Origin: Streptomyces ruber
GTDB lineage: Bacteria; Actinomycetota; Actinomycetes; Streptomycetales; Streptomycetaceae
DNA length: 64,000 nucleotides
Reading direction: 5' to 3'
Assembly: GCF_014648075.1 (NCBI RefSeq)
Contig: NZ_BMQK01000002.1
Location: 785,636 to 849,635, forward strand
The position numbers and the translations under genes were made by a program. Below are positions 1 through 7,559 of the stretch, piece after piece; position 1 is the stretch's first letter; every line of letters begins with the position of its first letter. Under the pieces are notes generated by a model, which was given only the letters and a program-made list of their open reading frames with translations, had not been told where the DNA came from and made no database searches.

Positions 1-921
1 CACCCGTTGCGCGGTGTTCCAGTTCGACGGGGTGAAGGTGAGGCTCCCGCCGCCGCTGACCGTGAGACCGGTGTTGCCGCTCGCGCGGGTGGTCGTGACC
101 GTCACGTTCGACGCCGGCCGCGTCGAAAGTTTCACCTCGTAGGAGCCCGACTGCCCGCTCTGCACGCCGAGTTGGGACGGCGCGGCGACCACGGCGGGAC
201 CCGAGGCGACCGTGATGCCCACCGGCGTGGAGTCACCCGACGCGCCCAGGCTGTCGTACGCCTTCGCCACCAGGGAGTGACTGCCCACGGACAGGTCGGA
301 GACCGAGAGCGAGTACGGCGCGCTCGTGTCCGTGCCCAGCAGCCGGGTGTCGTCGTAGAACTCGACCCGGGTGACACTCGCCCCGTCGGCCGCAGCGGCC
401 GTGGCGGCGAGCGGCACCGCGTCCCCCTGCGTGTAGACGGCGCCCGCGGCCGGGCTGGTCAGCACGGTGACCGGCGGCTGGTGGGCGCCGGTGCACGGGG
501 TGCCGTTGATCGCGAAGTTGGTCGGGGCGGCGTTGGTGCCGCTGTAGGTGAACTGGGCGCCGGTCGTCACGGCCGCGTTCGCCGCGATCGTGCCGTTCCA
601 GGACGCGTTCTTCACGGTCACGGTCCGGCCGGACTGGGCCCAGGTGCCGCTCCAGCCGCTGCTGAGCCGCTGGTTGCCCGTGTAGTCGTAGGTCAGGGTC
701 CAGCCGGAGATCGTCTCCGTGCCCCGGTTGGTGATCGTGAGCTCGGCGGTGAAGCCGGAGCCCCAGTCGTTGGTCTCGTAGTCGACGCCGCACTGGACCG
801 CGGCCGCCTGCGCGGGAGTCGAACCCGTGCCCAGCATGGTCAGGGGCAGTGCGAGGGCCGCCACGACGGCTGTCCACAACCGTCGTGCGGCGGAAGATCT
901 CCGTCTCCGTCCGGTGCGCAT
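1..921 (-). CDS. Secreted CBM2 cellulase, N-terminal part (probable GH48 cellobiohydrolase)
   Basis: This gene is cut off by the window edge; 307 codons are visible. The ATG at 921 follows a strong AAGGAGG ribosome site. The product begins with an Arg-rich signal peptide ending near an AQAAA cleavage site (about residue 38). Residues 40-140 form a family-2 cellulose-binding module: Cys at each end, a CGVDYETNDWGSGF start and SGWSGTW core. Two Ig-like domains follow, the first starting at PPVTVLTSPAAG. No catalytic domain is visible. CBM2 followed by such Ig-like modules, next to a divergent GH6 gene with shared CebR boxes, is a layout I recall for Streptomyces GH48 exocellulases. GH48 is therefore inferred; secretion and cellulose binding are well supported. 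Confidence 0.8.
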   Translation of the reverse strand, partial: MRTGRRRRSSAARRLWTAVVAALALPLTMLGTGSTPAQAAAVQCGVDYETNDWGSGFTAELTITNRGTETISGWTLTYDYTGNQRLSSGWSGTWAQSGRTVTVKNASWNGTIAANAAVTTGAQFTYSGTNAAPTNFAINGTPCTGAHQPPVTVLTSPAAGAVYTQGDAVPLAATAAAADGASVTRVEFYDDTRLLGTDTSAPYSLSVSDLSVGSHSLVAKAYDSLGASGDSTPVGITVASGPAVVAAPSQLGVQSGQSGSYEVKLSTRPASNVTVTTTRASGNTGLTVSGGGSLTFTPSNWNTAQRV

Positions 922-982
922 GCGCTGGTCCTCCTTGCGGCTCGGAGGGGGGTGGGGGGAGGAGCGACAAGCCTTGAACCAG

Positions 983-996
983 TGGGAGCGCTCCCA
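983..996. promoter_or_regulatory. Perfect CebR-type operator
   Basis: TGGGAGCGCTCCCA is a perfect 14-bp palindrome identical to the CebR consensus known from Streptomyces cellulose/cellobiose genes. CebR is a LacI-family repressor released by cello-oligosaccharides. The box sits 62 bp upstream of the minus-strand cellulase start, so it probably overlaps that promoter. Confidence 0.88.
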
Positions 997-1115
997 TATT
1001 GAAGAGGGGGGTGAGGGGGGTCAAGGTTTGCGGTAAGTCGAAAAGATTCGATGGATGCATGCCCGCAGCACCCCTGTTCTTTACCGTCACTTGGCGCTAC
1101 CTTCGCCTGCACCAG

Positions 1116-1129
1116 TGGGAGCGATTCCA
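1116..1129. promoter_or_regulatory. Imperfect CebR-type operator
   Basis: TGGGAGCGATTCCA differs from the perfect CebR palindrome at two positions in the right half. It lies 120 bp after the perfect box centre-to-centre and about 200 bp before the GH6 start, so it probably serves the plus-strand promoter. Confidence 0.72.
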
Positions 1130-1327
1130 TCAGTCGGCGCGCCTGGCACGGCGCACCCGAACTGCAAGGAGTCGCTCATGCGACACCCCCCGCGTTCAGG
1201 TCTTTTACGAGCCGCTGCGCTGACCTGCGCCCATCCCGAGATCGGCACCCACGGCGGTACGTCCACGCCGTTCGGCACCGGGCCGCGCGGGCACCTGCGC
1301 GCCCTCGACGGATAAGGAACCCGCACC

Positions 1328-3091
1328 ATGAGCCGTACCAAACCCATGTCCCTGAGCCGTATGAGCCGCGGCCGGCGGAACCGGACCGCGCTGCTCGCCT
1401 CGCTGGCCCTGGTCGGCGGAACCGCAGGGACCGCGCTCGCGGCCGTCCCCGCCGACGACGCCGGCACGAGAGCCGTCCCCTGCGCCGTGGACTACAAGGT
1501 GCAGAACCAGTGGGACACCGGCTTCACCGTCGCCGTCACGGTCACCAACAACGGCGCCGCGAAGTCGTCGTGGGCCCTGAAGTGGGCCTACGCCGGCAAC
1601 CAGAAGGTCACCAGCGGCTGGAACGCGCGCCTGAGCCAGAGCGGCACCCAGGTGACGGCCTCCAACGAGACCTACAACGGCACGCTGTCGACCGGGAGTT
1701 CGATCAGCTTCGGGTTCAACGGCACCTACAGCGGCACGAACGCCCTCCCGTCCGCCTTCACGCTCGACGGTGTGACCTGCAACGTCGACGACGGCGGCAG
1801 CGGCCCGGGCCCCGACCCCGACCCGGACCCGGGGACCGGCGCGAAGGTGAACAACCCGTACTCCGGCGCCAAGGTGTACGTGAACCCCGAGTGGTCCGCG
1901 AACGCCGCCGCCGAGCCGGGCGGCAGCCGGATCGCCAACCAGCCCACCGGCGTCTGGCTCGACCGCACCGCGGCCATCAACGGCGCGGGCGGCAAGATGG
2001 GCCTGCGCGCCCACCTCGACGAGGCCCTGCGGCAGAAGGGCTCCGGCGAGCTGGTGGTCCAGCTCGTCATCTACAACCTGCCCGGACGCGACTGCTCGGC
2101 CCTCGCCTCCAACGGAGAGCTCGGCCCGACGGAGATCGACAAGTACAAGACGCAGTACATCGACCCGATCGCCGCGATCCTCGCCGACTCCAAGTACGCG
2201 GGCCTGCGGATCGTCACCACGGTCGAGATCGACTCGCTGCCGAACCTGGTCACCAACGTCACGCCGCGGCCGACCGCCACGCCCAACTGCGACGTGATGA
2301 AGGCGAACGGCAACTACCAGAAGGGCGTCGGCTACGCGCTGAACAAGCTCGGCGCGATCGGCAACGTCTACAACTACGTGGACGCCGGTCACCACGGCTG
2401 GCTCGGCTGGGACGACAACTTCGCCCCGTCGGCCGCCATGTTCAAGGAGGCCGCCACCACCGAGGGCGCGACCCTCAGCGACGTGCACGGCTTCATCGTC
2501 AACACGGCCAACTACAGCGCGTTGAAGGAGGACAACTTCTCCATCAACGACACGGTCAACGGCACCTCCGTGCGCCAGTCGAAGTGGGTGGACTGGAACC
2601 GGTACACCGACGAGCTGTCGTACGCCCAGGCCATGCGCAACCAGCTGGTCTCCATCGGCTTCGACAGCAACATCGGCATGCTGATCGACACCTCCCGCAA
2701 CGGCTGGGGCGGCGCCGCACGGCCCGCCGGCCCGGGCGCCAGGACCAACGTGGACACCTACGTCGACGGCGGCCGCTACGACCGCCGCATCCACCCCGGC
2801 AACTGGTGCAACCAGGCGGGCGCCGGTCTCGGCGAGCGACCGAAGGCCGCCCCTGCCGCCGGTATCGACGCGTACGTGTGGATGAAGCCGCCGGGGGAGT
2901 CGGACGGGTCCAGCAAGGAGATCCCGAACGACGAGGGCAAGGGCTTCGACCGGATGTGCGACCCGACCTACGAGGGCAACCCGCGCAACAACAACAACAT
3001 GTCGGGCGCCCTGGCGGACGCCCCGATCTCCGGGCAGTGGTTCTCGGCGCAGTTCCAGGAACTGATGAAGAACGCGTACCCGGCGCTGTGA
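1328..3091 (+). CDS. Secreted GH6 cellulase (cellobiohydrolase-like) with CBM2
   Basis: This 587-aa secreted enzyme should cleave beta-1,4-glucan, probably processively from the non-reducing end as GH6 exocellulases do. Residues 1-39 are a signal peptide with an Arg-rich start. A CBM2 spans about 50-152, followed by a Gly/Pro/Asp linker (GPGPDPDPDPG). The GH6 domain fills 170-587. It contains YNLPGRDCSALASNG near residue 250, which carries the catalytic-acid Asp, then VEIDSLPN near 299 and KPPGESDG near 520, which carries the putative base-region Asp. The size and long loops suggest an exo- rather than an endoglucanase. It shares a control region with the divergent CBM2 cellulase. A strong hairpin follows the gene. 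Confidence 0.93.
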   Translation: MSRTKPMSLSRMSRGRRNRTALLASLALVGGTAGTALAAVPADDAGTRAVPCAVDYKVQNQWDTGFTVAVTVTNNGAAKSSWALKWAYAGNQKVTSGWNARLSQSGTQVTASNETYNGTLSTGSSISFGFNGTYSGTNALPSAFTLDGVTCNVDDGGSGPGPDPDPDPGTGAKVNNPYSGAKVYVNPEWSANAAAEPGGSRIANQPTGVWLDRTAAINGAGGKMGLRAHLDEALRQKGSGELVVQLVIYNLPGRDCSALASNGELGPTEIDKYKTQYIDPIAAILADSKYAGLRIVTTVEIDSLPNLVTNVTPRPTATPNCDVMKANGNYQKGVGYALNKLGAIGNVYNYVDAGHHGWLGWDDNFAPSAAMFKEAATTEGATLSDVHGFIVNTANYSALKEDNFSINDTVNGTSVRQSKWVDWNRYTDELSYAQAMRNQLVSIGFDSNIGMLIDTSRNGWGGAARPAGPGARTNVDTYVDGGRYDRRIHPGNWCNQAGAGLGERPKAAPAAGIDAYVWMKPPGESDGSSKEIPNDEGKGFDRMCDPTYEGNPRNNNNMSGALADAPISGQWFSAQFQELMKNAYPAL

Positions 3092-3121
3092 CCGGCCTCG
3101 TGTGAGGCCGACGGGCTGACA

Positions 3122-3159
3122 TCCGCCGGGACGGGCATGTGCGTGCCCGTCCCGGCGGA
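3122..3159 (+). terminator. Terminator after the GH6 gene
   Basis: Perfect 16-bp inverted repeat (arms 3122-3137 and 3144-3159) with a 6-nt loop, starting 30 bp after the GH6 stop codon. There is no long T-tract, which is usual in Streptomyces. Confidence 0.85.
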
Positions 3160-3191
3160 CCGTGTCCCTTCCCTGGTGGCACCGCCAATAT

Positions 3192-3206
3192 TTGCCGTAC
3201 CGGCAA
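3192..3206. promoter_or_regulatory. Inverted repeat upstream of methyltransferase
   Basis: TTGCCG-TAC-CGGCAA is a perfect 6-bp inverted repeat with a 3-nt spacer, in an unusually AT-rich patch 68-82 bp before the methyltransferase start. It is the size of a dimeric repressor site. The regulator is unknown. Confidence 0.45.
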
Positions 3207-3273
3207 CCTTACTTGCTGTTTTCCTGGCGATCGGCGCACTCTTGGCTCCGTGATCGGACGAGAGGCGCACGTC

Positions 3274-4170
3274 ATGGGACAGCATCAGCACGCATCCGCC
3301 CGCCCCGGGCACCACGGGCACGGCCCTCACGAGGTCGACTGGGCCGGGATGGTGGCGCACCTGGAGACCGAGGCGGAGCTCTACACGCCGCTGTACGCGC
3401 AGGCCGCGGCCTGGCTCGCGGCGCGGCGGCCCGACCCGGGCCTGGTCGTCGACGCGGGCAGCGGCCCCGGTGTCGTGACCGGGGTGCTGGCCGACGCGTT
3501 CCCGGACGCGCGGATCGTCGCCGTGGACGGCTCGGGACCCCTGCTGGAGCGGGCCCGCGCGCGTGCCGGGCGCAACGGGTTCGCCGACCGCTTCGGCACC
3601 CTGGAGGCCGGCCTGCCGGACGGGCTCGACGACCTCGCGTACCCGGCTGACCTGCTGTGGGCGAGCAGGAGCCTGCACCACATGGGCGACCAGCGGGCGG
3701 CCCTCGCCGCCTTCGCCGGGCGGCTCGCCCCCGGCGGCACCCTGGCGGTCCTCGAAGGCGGTCTGCCCGCCCGGTACCTGCCCCGCGACATCGGCATCGG
3801 GCGTCCCGGCCTGCAGGAACGCCTGGACGCCGTGCACGCCGAGCGGTTCACCGCCATGCGGGCCGAGCTGCCCGGCGCCGTCGAGGTGGCCGAGGACTAT
3901 CCGGGCCTGCTCACCGACGTGGGCCTGCGGAACGCCACCAGCCGCACCTTCCTGCTCGACCTGCCCGCACCGCTGCCGGACCGGGCACGGGCGTTCGTCG
4001 TCTCCGGCTTCCGGCGGCTGCGGGAGGCCGTCGCGGACTCCCTGGACGCCACCGACCTCGCCACCCTCGACCGGCTCCTGGACCCGGACGACAGGGCGAG
4101 CCTGCACCGCCGTCCGGACGTTTTCGTCCTGACGGCCCTCACCCTCCATGTGGCACAGGCGCGCGCGTGA
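3274..4170 (+). CDS. Class I SAM-dependent methyltransferase
   Basis: A 298-aa protein with the class I methyltransferase fold. Motif I is VVDAGSGPGVVTG near residue 60, an acidic strand-2 residue sits in IVAVDGSG, and a motif-III-like strand reads LAPGGTLAVLEGG. The ATG at 3274 has GAGAGG upstream; longer frames run back into the terminator. The N-terminus is His-rich (GQHQHASARPGHHGHG). The substrate cannot be read from sequence. It stands just before a response regulator and the polyketide operon, so it may tailor that product, but it reads away from the operon and could be independent. Confidence 0.8.
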   Translation: MGQHQHASARPGHHGHGPHEVDWAGMVAHLETEAELYTPLYAQAAAWLAARRPDPGLVVDAGSGPGVVTGVLADAFPDARIVAVDGSGPLLERARARAGRNGFADRFGTLEAGLPDGLDDLAYPADLLWASRSLHHMGDQRAALAAFAGRLAPGGTLAVLEGGLPARYLPRDIGIGRPGLQERLDAVHAERFTAMRAELPGAVEVAEDYPGLLTDVGLRNATSRTFLLDLPAPLPDRARAFVVSGFRRLREAVADSLDATDLATLDRLLDPDDRASLHRRPDVFVLTALTLHVAQARA

Positions 4171-4396
4171 AGCGGTAGGGGCGGACCCGGAGAACGCGTG
4201 AACGGCGATATGTCCGGACTGTTGCACAGGTGTCATACAACTGGGTAATCGCGACGATCGAGTAGGTTCGTGGGGTAGCATCGAAATGCGCGGCTAATTC
4301 ACGGCGGAGGAATCCGAAAAACGGGGGCTCGGAGCTGGCTGTGCCCGCGTGTGACGGATCTTTCGCTCGCGTTCCGGGCGAACCGAAGGATCATCG

Positions 4397-5086
4397 ATGC
4401 TGTCCAGGATAAAAGTTCTGCTGGTCGACGACGAGCAGATCGTTCTCGAGGGTTTACGCACCCTTCTCGAAGGTTTCAGCGAATTCAGCGTGGTCGGCAC
4501 GGCACGCGACGGCGCCTCGGCGCTGCGCCTGATGCGCGCCGGCCGGCCGCAGATCGTCCTCATCGGGCTGCGGCAGCCGGGCATGGGCGGCGTCGCCGTC
4601 ACCCGCGCCCTGCGACGCGAGTCCGTCCACGTCAGAATCGTCTTCCTCGCCTCCCACCAGCAGCCCGTGTACGTCCGGGAGGCCTTCCAGGCGGGAGCCA
4701 ACGCCTATCTGTCCCGCACCACCATCAGCGCCACCGAACTCCACGACGCCCTGCTCACCGTCTACCGCGAGGGCGCCGTCTTCTCGCCGGCCATCGCCGG
4801 CCACCTCCTCCAGCTCGTCTCCGGACAGGGCGGAGAGGAATTCGACTCCCCGTTCGCCCGGCTCACCGGGCGGGAACGGCAGATCCTCTCGATGGTCGCC
4901 GACGACCACGAAACCGGTCACATCGCCACCTCCCTCGGCATCAGCCCGAAGACCGTACGCAATTACCTGAGCCGGATCTACGCCAAGCTGGGTACGCCCG
5001 GCCGGGTGCAGACCGCGCTCTACGCGAAGCGCTCCCTCGGATATCACGGAACAGCTCAGTCAGCGGAGTCAATACAGACGGAATGA
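4397..5086 (+). CDS. Atypical LuxR/NarL response regulator with TTA codon
   Basis: A 229-aa two-domain regulator: receiver at 1-120 and LuxR-type helix-turn-helix at about 155-215 (LTGRERQILSMV, then GISPKTVRNYLSRIYAKLG). The acidic pair D11-D12 is kept. The phospho-acceptor Asp is replaced by Gly57 (VLIGLRQPGMGG), and the conserved Lys is Arg107 (YLSRT). It should therefore not be switched by ordinary phosphorylation. Codon 20 (4454-4456) is TTA, so translation should depend on the bldA tRNA. No sensor kinase is adjacent. It faces the convergent polyketide operon and is the best candidate for its pathway regulator. The ATG at 4397 follows AAGGA. Confidence 0.88.
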   Translation: MLSRIKVLLVDDEQIVLEGLRTLLEGFSEFSVVGTARDGASALRLMRAGRPQIVLIGLRQPGMGGVAVTRALRRESVHVRIVFLASHQQPVYVREAFQAGANAYLSRTTISATELHDALLTVYREGAVFSPAIAGHLLQLVSGQGGEEFDSPFARLTGRERQILSMVADDHETGHIATSLGISPKTVRNYLSRIYAKLGTPGRVQTALYAKRSLGYHGTAQSAESIQTE

Positions 5087-5101
5087 CGGACGGAATGACG
5101 G
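5078..5101. repeat. 12-bp tandem duplication at the regulator 3' end
   Basis: ACGGAATGACGG occurs twice in tandem, spanning the stop codon of the response regulator. The rest of the 193-bp gap to the convergent kinase gene shows no gene; it is GC-rich and may form weak hairpins. Confidence 0.6.
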
Positions 5102-5279
5102 ACGGGAGCTGTTCCGGACGGTGCGGGAAACAGCGGCGGAACACCGCTGGGAACCGAGCCGCCGTCCGGTGCGGCCACTGCCCGGACTCCACGCCCGGGG
5201 CGTCCGGCGGGGACGGACGGGCAGGGACAGGCCGACGTACCCCACGGCAGGTACTCCCGGAGGTGTCCGGTTCCGTTCC

Positions 5280-6293
5280 CTAGACCTCCCGCGAGGTGTC
5301 CCGGGCGGGCCCCGCGGCCGCGGCCAGCACCGGGCTCAGGGCGTGGGCCGCCCGCCTGCCGTACGTGGTGAGCAGCCGCCGGTACAGCCGGCGGCGGTCC
5401 ACCGTGTACTCCTGCGGACCCGCCGCGTCCAGCGCCAGCGAGGCCAGCGCGCAGCCGAGGCGTGCCGCGCCGACGGCGTCCACACCGCCCGCGAGGCCCG
5501 CCAGGACGCCCGCGCGCAGCGCGTCCCCGGCGCCCGACGGCCCGGTGGGGACGACGTCCGGCACCGCGGGCACCACCACGGGACGCCGGCCGGAACGCTC
5601 GACGAGCACCCCCGACGGGCCCAGCGTGGTGAACCGGGTGCCGACGCGCTCCAGCACGCCGAGCGCGCTCCAGCCGGTCACGTCGTGCAGCAGCGCGGCG
5701 TCCTCCTCGCCGGTGAACAGCATCCGGGCGCCGTCGACGAGGAACCGCGCGTCCGCCCGGCCCAGTCCGGCGATCCGGCGCCGGGGATCGGCGGCGAACG
5801 GGACGCCCCCGGCCCGGCACTCCTCGGTGTGCCGCAGCATCGCCTCCGTGTCGTCCGAGGAGACCAGCACCAGGTCGAGGGTGCCGACCCGCTCGGACAC
5901 CGAACGCAGCGAGATCGTGCGGGCGGCCTCGCGGGCTCCGGCGTGGAAGGAGCAGATCTCGTGGCCGTCCGCGTCGACCGTCCGCACGGAACGCGCCGTC
6001 CGACGGTCCGGCACGACCAGCACGGAGTCCGCGTCGACGCCGTGCCGCTTCAGCCACAGGTGGTACTCGGTGAAGTCGGCGCCCGCCGCGCCCACCAGGA
6101 CGGGCGAGAGCCCCAGCTGGCCCAGCCCGTACGCGACGTTCGCCCCCGCGCCCGAGTAGCGGACCGTCAGCCGGTCCACCAGGAAGAACAGGGTGGCGGC
6201 CGGCAGCCCCTCGGGCACCAGCCGTTCGGTCAGACGGCCCGGGAAGGCCATGAGGTGGTCCGTCGTGATGGAACCGGTGACGGCGATCCGCAC
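5280..6293 (-). CDS. PfkB-family carbohydrate/nucleoside kinase
   Basis: A 337-aa ribokinase-fold kinase that should phosphorylate a sugar or nucleoside with ATP. The N-terminal substrate region contains YSGAGANVAYGLGQLG. The C-terminal signature PTGPSGAGDALRAG near residue 260 has the GAGD anion hole and catalytic Asp. Length is normal for the family. It is the last gene of the polyketide operon, 82 bp after the cyclase-like gene. No glycosyltransferase is present, so its role there is unclear; it could supply a sugar-phosphate or nucleoside building block, or be a passenger. Confidence 0.85.
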   Translation of the reverse strand: MRIAVTGSITTDHLMAFPGRLTERLVPEGLPAATLFFLVDRLTVRYSGAGANVAYGLGQLGLSPVLVGAAGADFTEYHLWLKRHGVDADSVLVVPDRRTARSVRTVDADGHEICSFHAGAREAARTISLRSVSERVGTLDLVLVSSDDTEAMLRHTEECRAGGVPFAADPRRRIAGLGRADARFLVDGARMLFTGEEDAALLHDVTGWSALGVLERVGTRFTTLGPSGVLVERSGRRPVVVPAVPDVVPTGPSGAGDALRAGVLAGLAGGVDAVGAARLGCALASLALDAAGPQEYTVDRRRLYRRLLTTYGRRAAHALSPVLAAAAGPARDTSREV

Positions 6294-6375
6294 GTGTCGC
6301 TCCCCCCTGTCGTGCGCAGTGCGCCGACGGGCCGGGCCCGGCCGGAGGTTCTCGCCCCCCGCCGGGCCCGGCCGG

Positions 6376-6831
6376 TCAGGCGGCCCGGACGGCGCCGGAC
6401 TCGATGATCCGCCGGATCCCGGCCTGGTTCCTCCGCGTGTGGACCTGCATGCGCTCGACCATGGACTCCAGCGGCACGTCGAAGCCGTCGGCCGGCTCGA
6501 AGTCCTGGACCCAGGTCATCTCGGTGCCGCCCGCCACCGCCCGGTAGGACCAGCGCAGGTGCATGTAGCGGAACGGGAAGAGCGGGTCGCGCCGCTCGGC
6601 GTACACGACCAGCTCCCGGTGGTCCAGGAGCCGCCAGGAACGCCAGCTGCGGCCCTCGTGGTCGGTCAGCTCGAAGACGATCTCCGTCCAGCGGCCGTCC
6701 CGCTCGCGGGTGACGACCTCGGCGGCGCTGTACTCGTCGAAGATCTCCGACCAGCGGTCGATGTCGTTGGTGATGTCGAAGACCTTCCGCGGGTCCTCGG
6801 CGATGACGACGCTGTTCTCGATCCTGGGCAT
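6376..6831 (-). CDS. SRPBCC-fold polyketide cyclase/aromatase-like protein
   Basis: A 151-aa single-domain START/SRPBCC protein. It begins with a strand and helix typical of polyketide cyclases (NSVVIAEDPRKVFDITNDIDRWSEIF) and contains a WRLLDHREL strand and a Trp-containing WVQDFEP strand. Monodomain aromatase/cyclases of type II PKS pathways have this size. Such proteins bind the ACP-tethered poly-beta-ketone and direct the first ring closure. It starts 5 bp after the ACP stop codon, so the two are translationally linked. Substrate and ring pattern cannot be predicted. Confidence 0.82.
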   Translation of the reverse strand: MPRIENSVVIAEDPRKVFDITNDIDRWSEIFDEYSAAEVVTRERDGRWTEIVFELTDHEGRSWRSWRLLDHRELVVYAERRDPLFPFRYMHLRWSYRAVAGGTEMTWVQDFEPADGFDVPLESMVERMQVHTRRNQAGIRRIIESGAVRAA

Positions 6832-6836
6832 CCCGC

Positions 6837-7079
6837 TCAGCCCTCCCGCACGGACATCAGGCGGTCGGCGCAGGCCACCAGGTCCCCGAAGGTCCGGAAG
6901 GCGCCCTCCTCGTCCATGTCGACACGGATGCCGAAGTGCTGCTCCAGGGCGACCACGATCTCGACCAGCTCGGTCGAGTCGATGCCGAGGTCGGCGGCGA
7001 GCACGGTGCCGTCGGTCAGCTCGTCGTCACGGAACCCGATCCCCCGCAGTACGGTGACCACTTCCTCGCGGATGTTCAT
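6837..7079 (-). CDS. Acyl carrier protein
   Basis: An 80-aa acidic carrier protein. The phosphopantetheine attachment site is Ser35 in LGIDSTELVEI. Gene size, acidity and its place between the AcpS-type transferase and the cyclase mark it as the carrier of the type II PKS. It would hold the growing polyketide for the KS-alpha/KS-beta pair. Confidence 0.9.
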   Translation of the reverse strand: MNIREEVVTVLRGIGFRDDELTDGTVLAADLGIDSTELVEIVVALEQHFGIRVDMDEEGAFRTFGDLVACADRLMSVREG

Positions 7080-7106
7080 GCCATTCCCCCAGTTCGTCCT
7101 TCTCGT

Positions 7107-7559
7107 TCAGTCCGCCGTCGCCACGGCCACGGCCACGTCGGGCTCGTGGCTGATGCTCAGGCGCAGCCGGGTGAACCCGGCCTGCCGCAGGGCCCGTTCG
7201 GCCCGGGCGGACAGATGTGGTACGGGCTCGCCGTGAGCCCCCCGGCGGACCTCGACGTCCTGCCAGCCGAGCCCCTCGCCGTGCGCGCCGAGCGTCTTGC
7301 GCACCGCTTCCTTGGCGGCGACGCGGCCCGCCAGGCACTGCAGCCGGTGGCGGCCAGAACGCCCCCGGCACAGCTCCCGTTCCTCCGGTGTCAGCAGCCG
7401 CTCGGCCAGTGCGTCCCCCCGCCGGAGCACGGCCGCACGCAGGCGCGTCACCTGCACGATGTCCACGCCGAGGCCGGGAGCCGGGCCCGGGACCCGCGCG
7501 GCGGCGCCGGGTGCCGGCAGCTCCGCGGGCGGCGCGGTCAGCGCTTCAGGAGCAGACAC
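7107..7559 (-). CDS. AcpS-type 4'-phosphopantetheinyl transferase
   Basis: A 150-aa protein that should convert the apo-ACP to its holo form using coenzyme A. It has the AcpS signatures LGVDIVQVTRL near the start, GRVAAKEAVRKTLG in the middle and LSISHEPDVAVAVA at the end. The chosen GTG at 7559 overlaps the KS-beta gene by 22 bp and has GGAGGT 9 nt upstream; the frame extends further but without a better site. A dedicated AcpS inside a type II PKS operon is uncommon and suggests that the primary-metabolism AcpS does not serve this ACP well. Confidence 0.86.
   Translation of the reverse strand: MSAPEALTAPPAELPAPGAAARVPGPAPGLGVDIVQVTRLRAAVLRRGDALAERLLTPEERELCRGRSGRHRLQCLAGRVAAKEAVRKTLGAHGEGLGWQDVEVRRGAHGEPVPHLSARAERALRQAGFTRLRLSISHEPDVAVAVATAD

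Larger units (their letters stand above)
922..1327. promoter_or_regulatory. Divergent cellulase control region
   Basis: This 406-bp stretch lies between the two divergent cellulase genes. It holds two CebR-type boxes, listed separately. Both reading directions have good ribosome sites: AAGGAGG before 921 on the minus strand and GGATAAGGAAC before 1328 on the plus strand. Short open frames here have non-coding composition, and I see no other gene. Confidence 0.7.

Noticed and set aside
4171..4396. A clear sigma-70-type promoter before the response regulator
   Set aside because: TTGCAC and TACAAC-like pieces occur but not with acceptable spacing, so no promoter is claimed.
5121..6407. Plus-strand open frame over the PfkB kinase gene
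   Set aside because: The minus strand has the complete kinase signature, and the plus-strand translation is repetitive Arg/Pro/Gly sequence.
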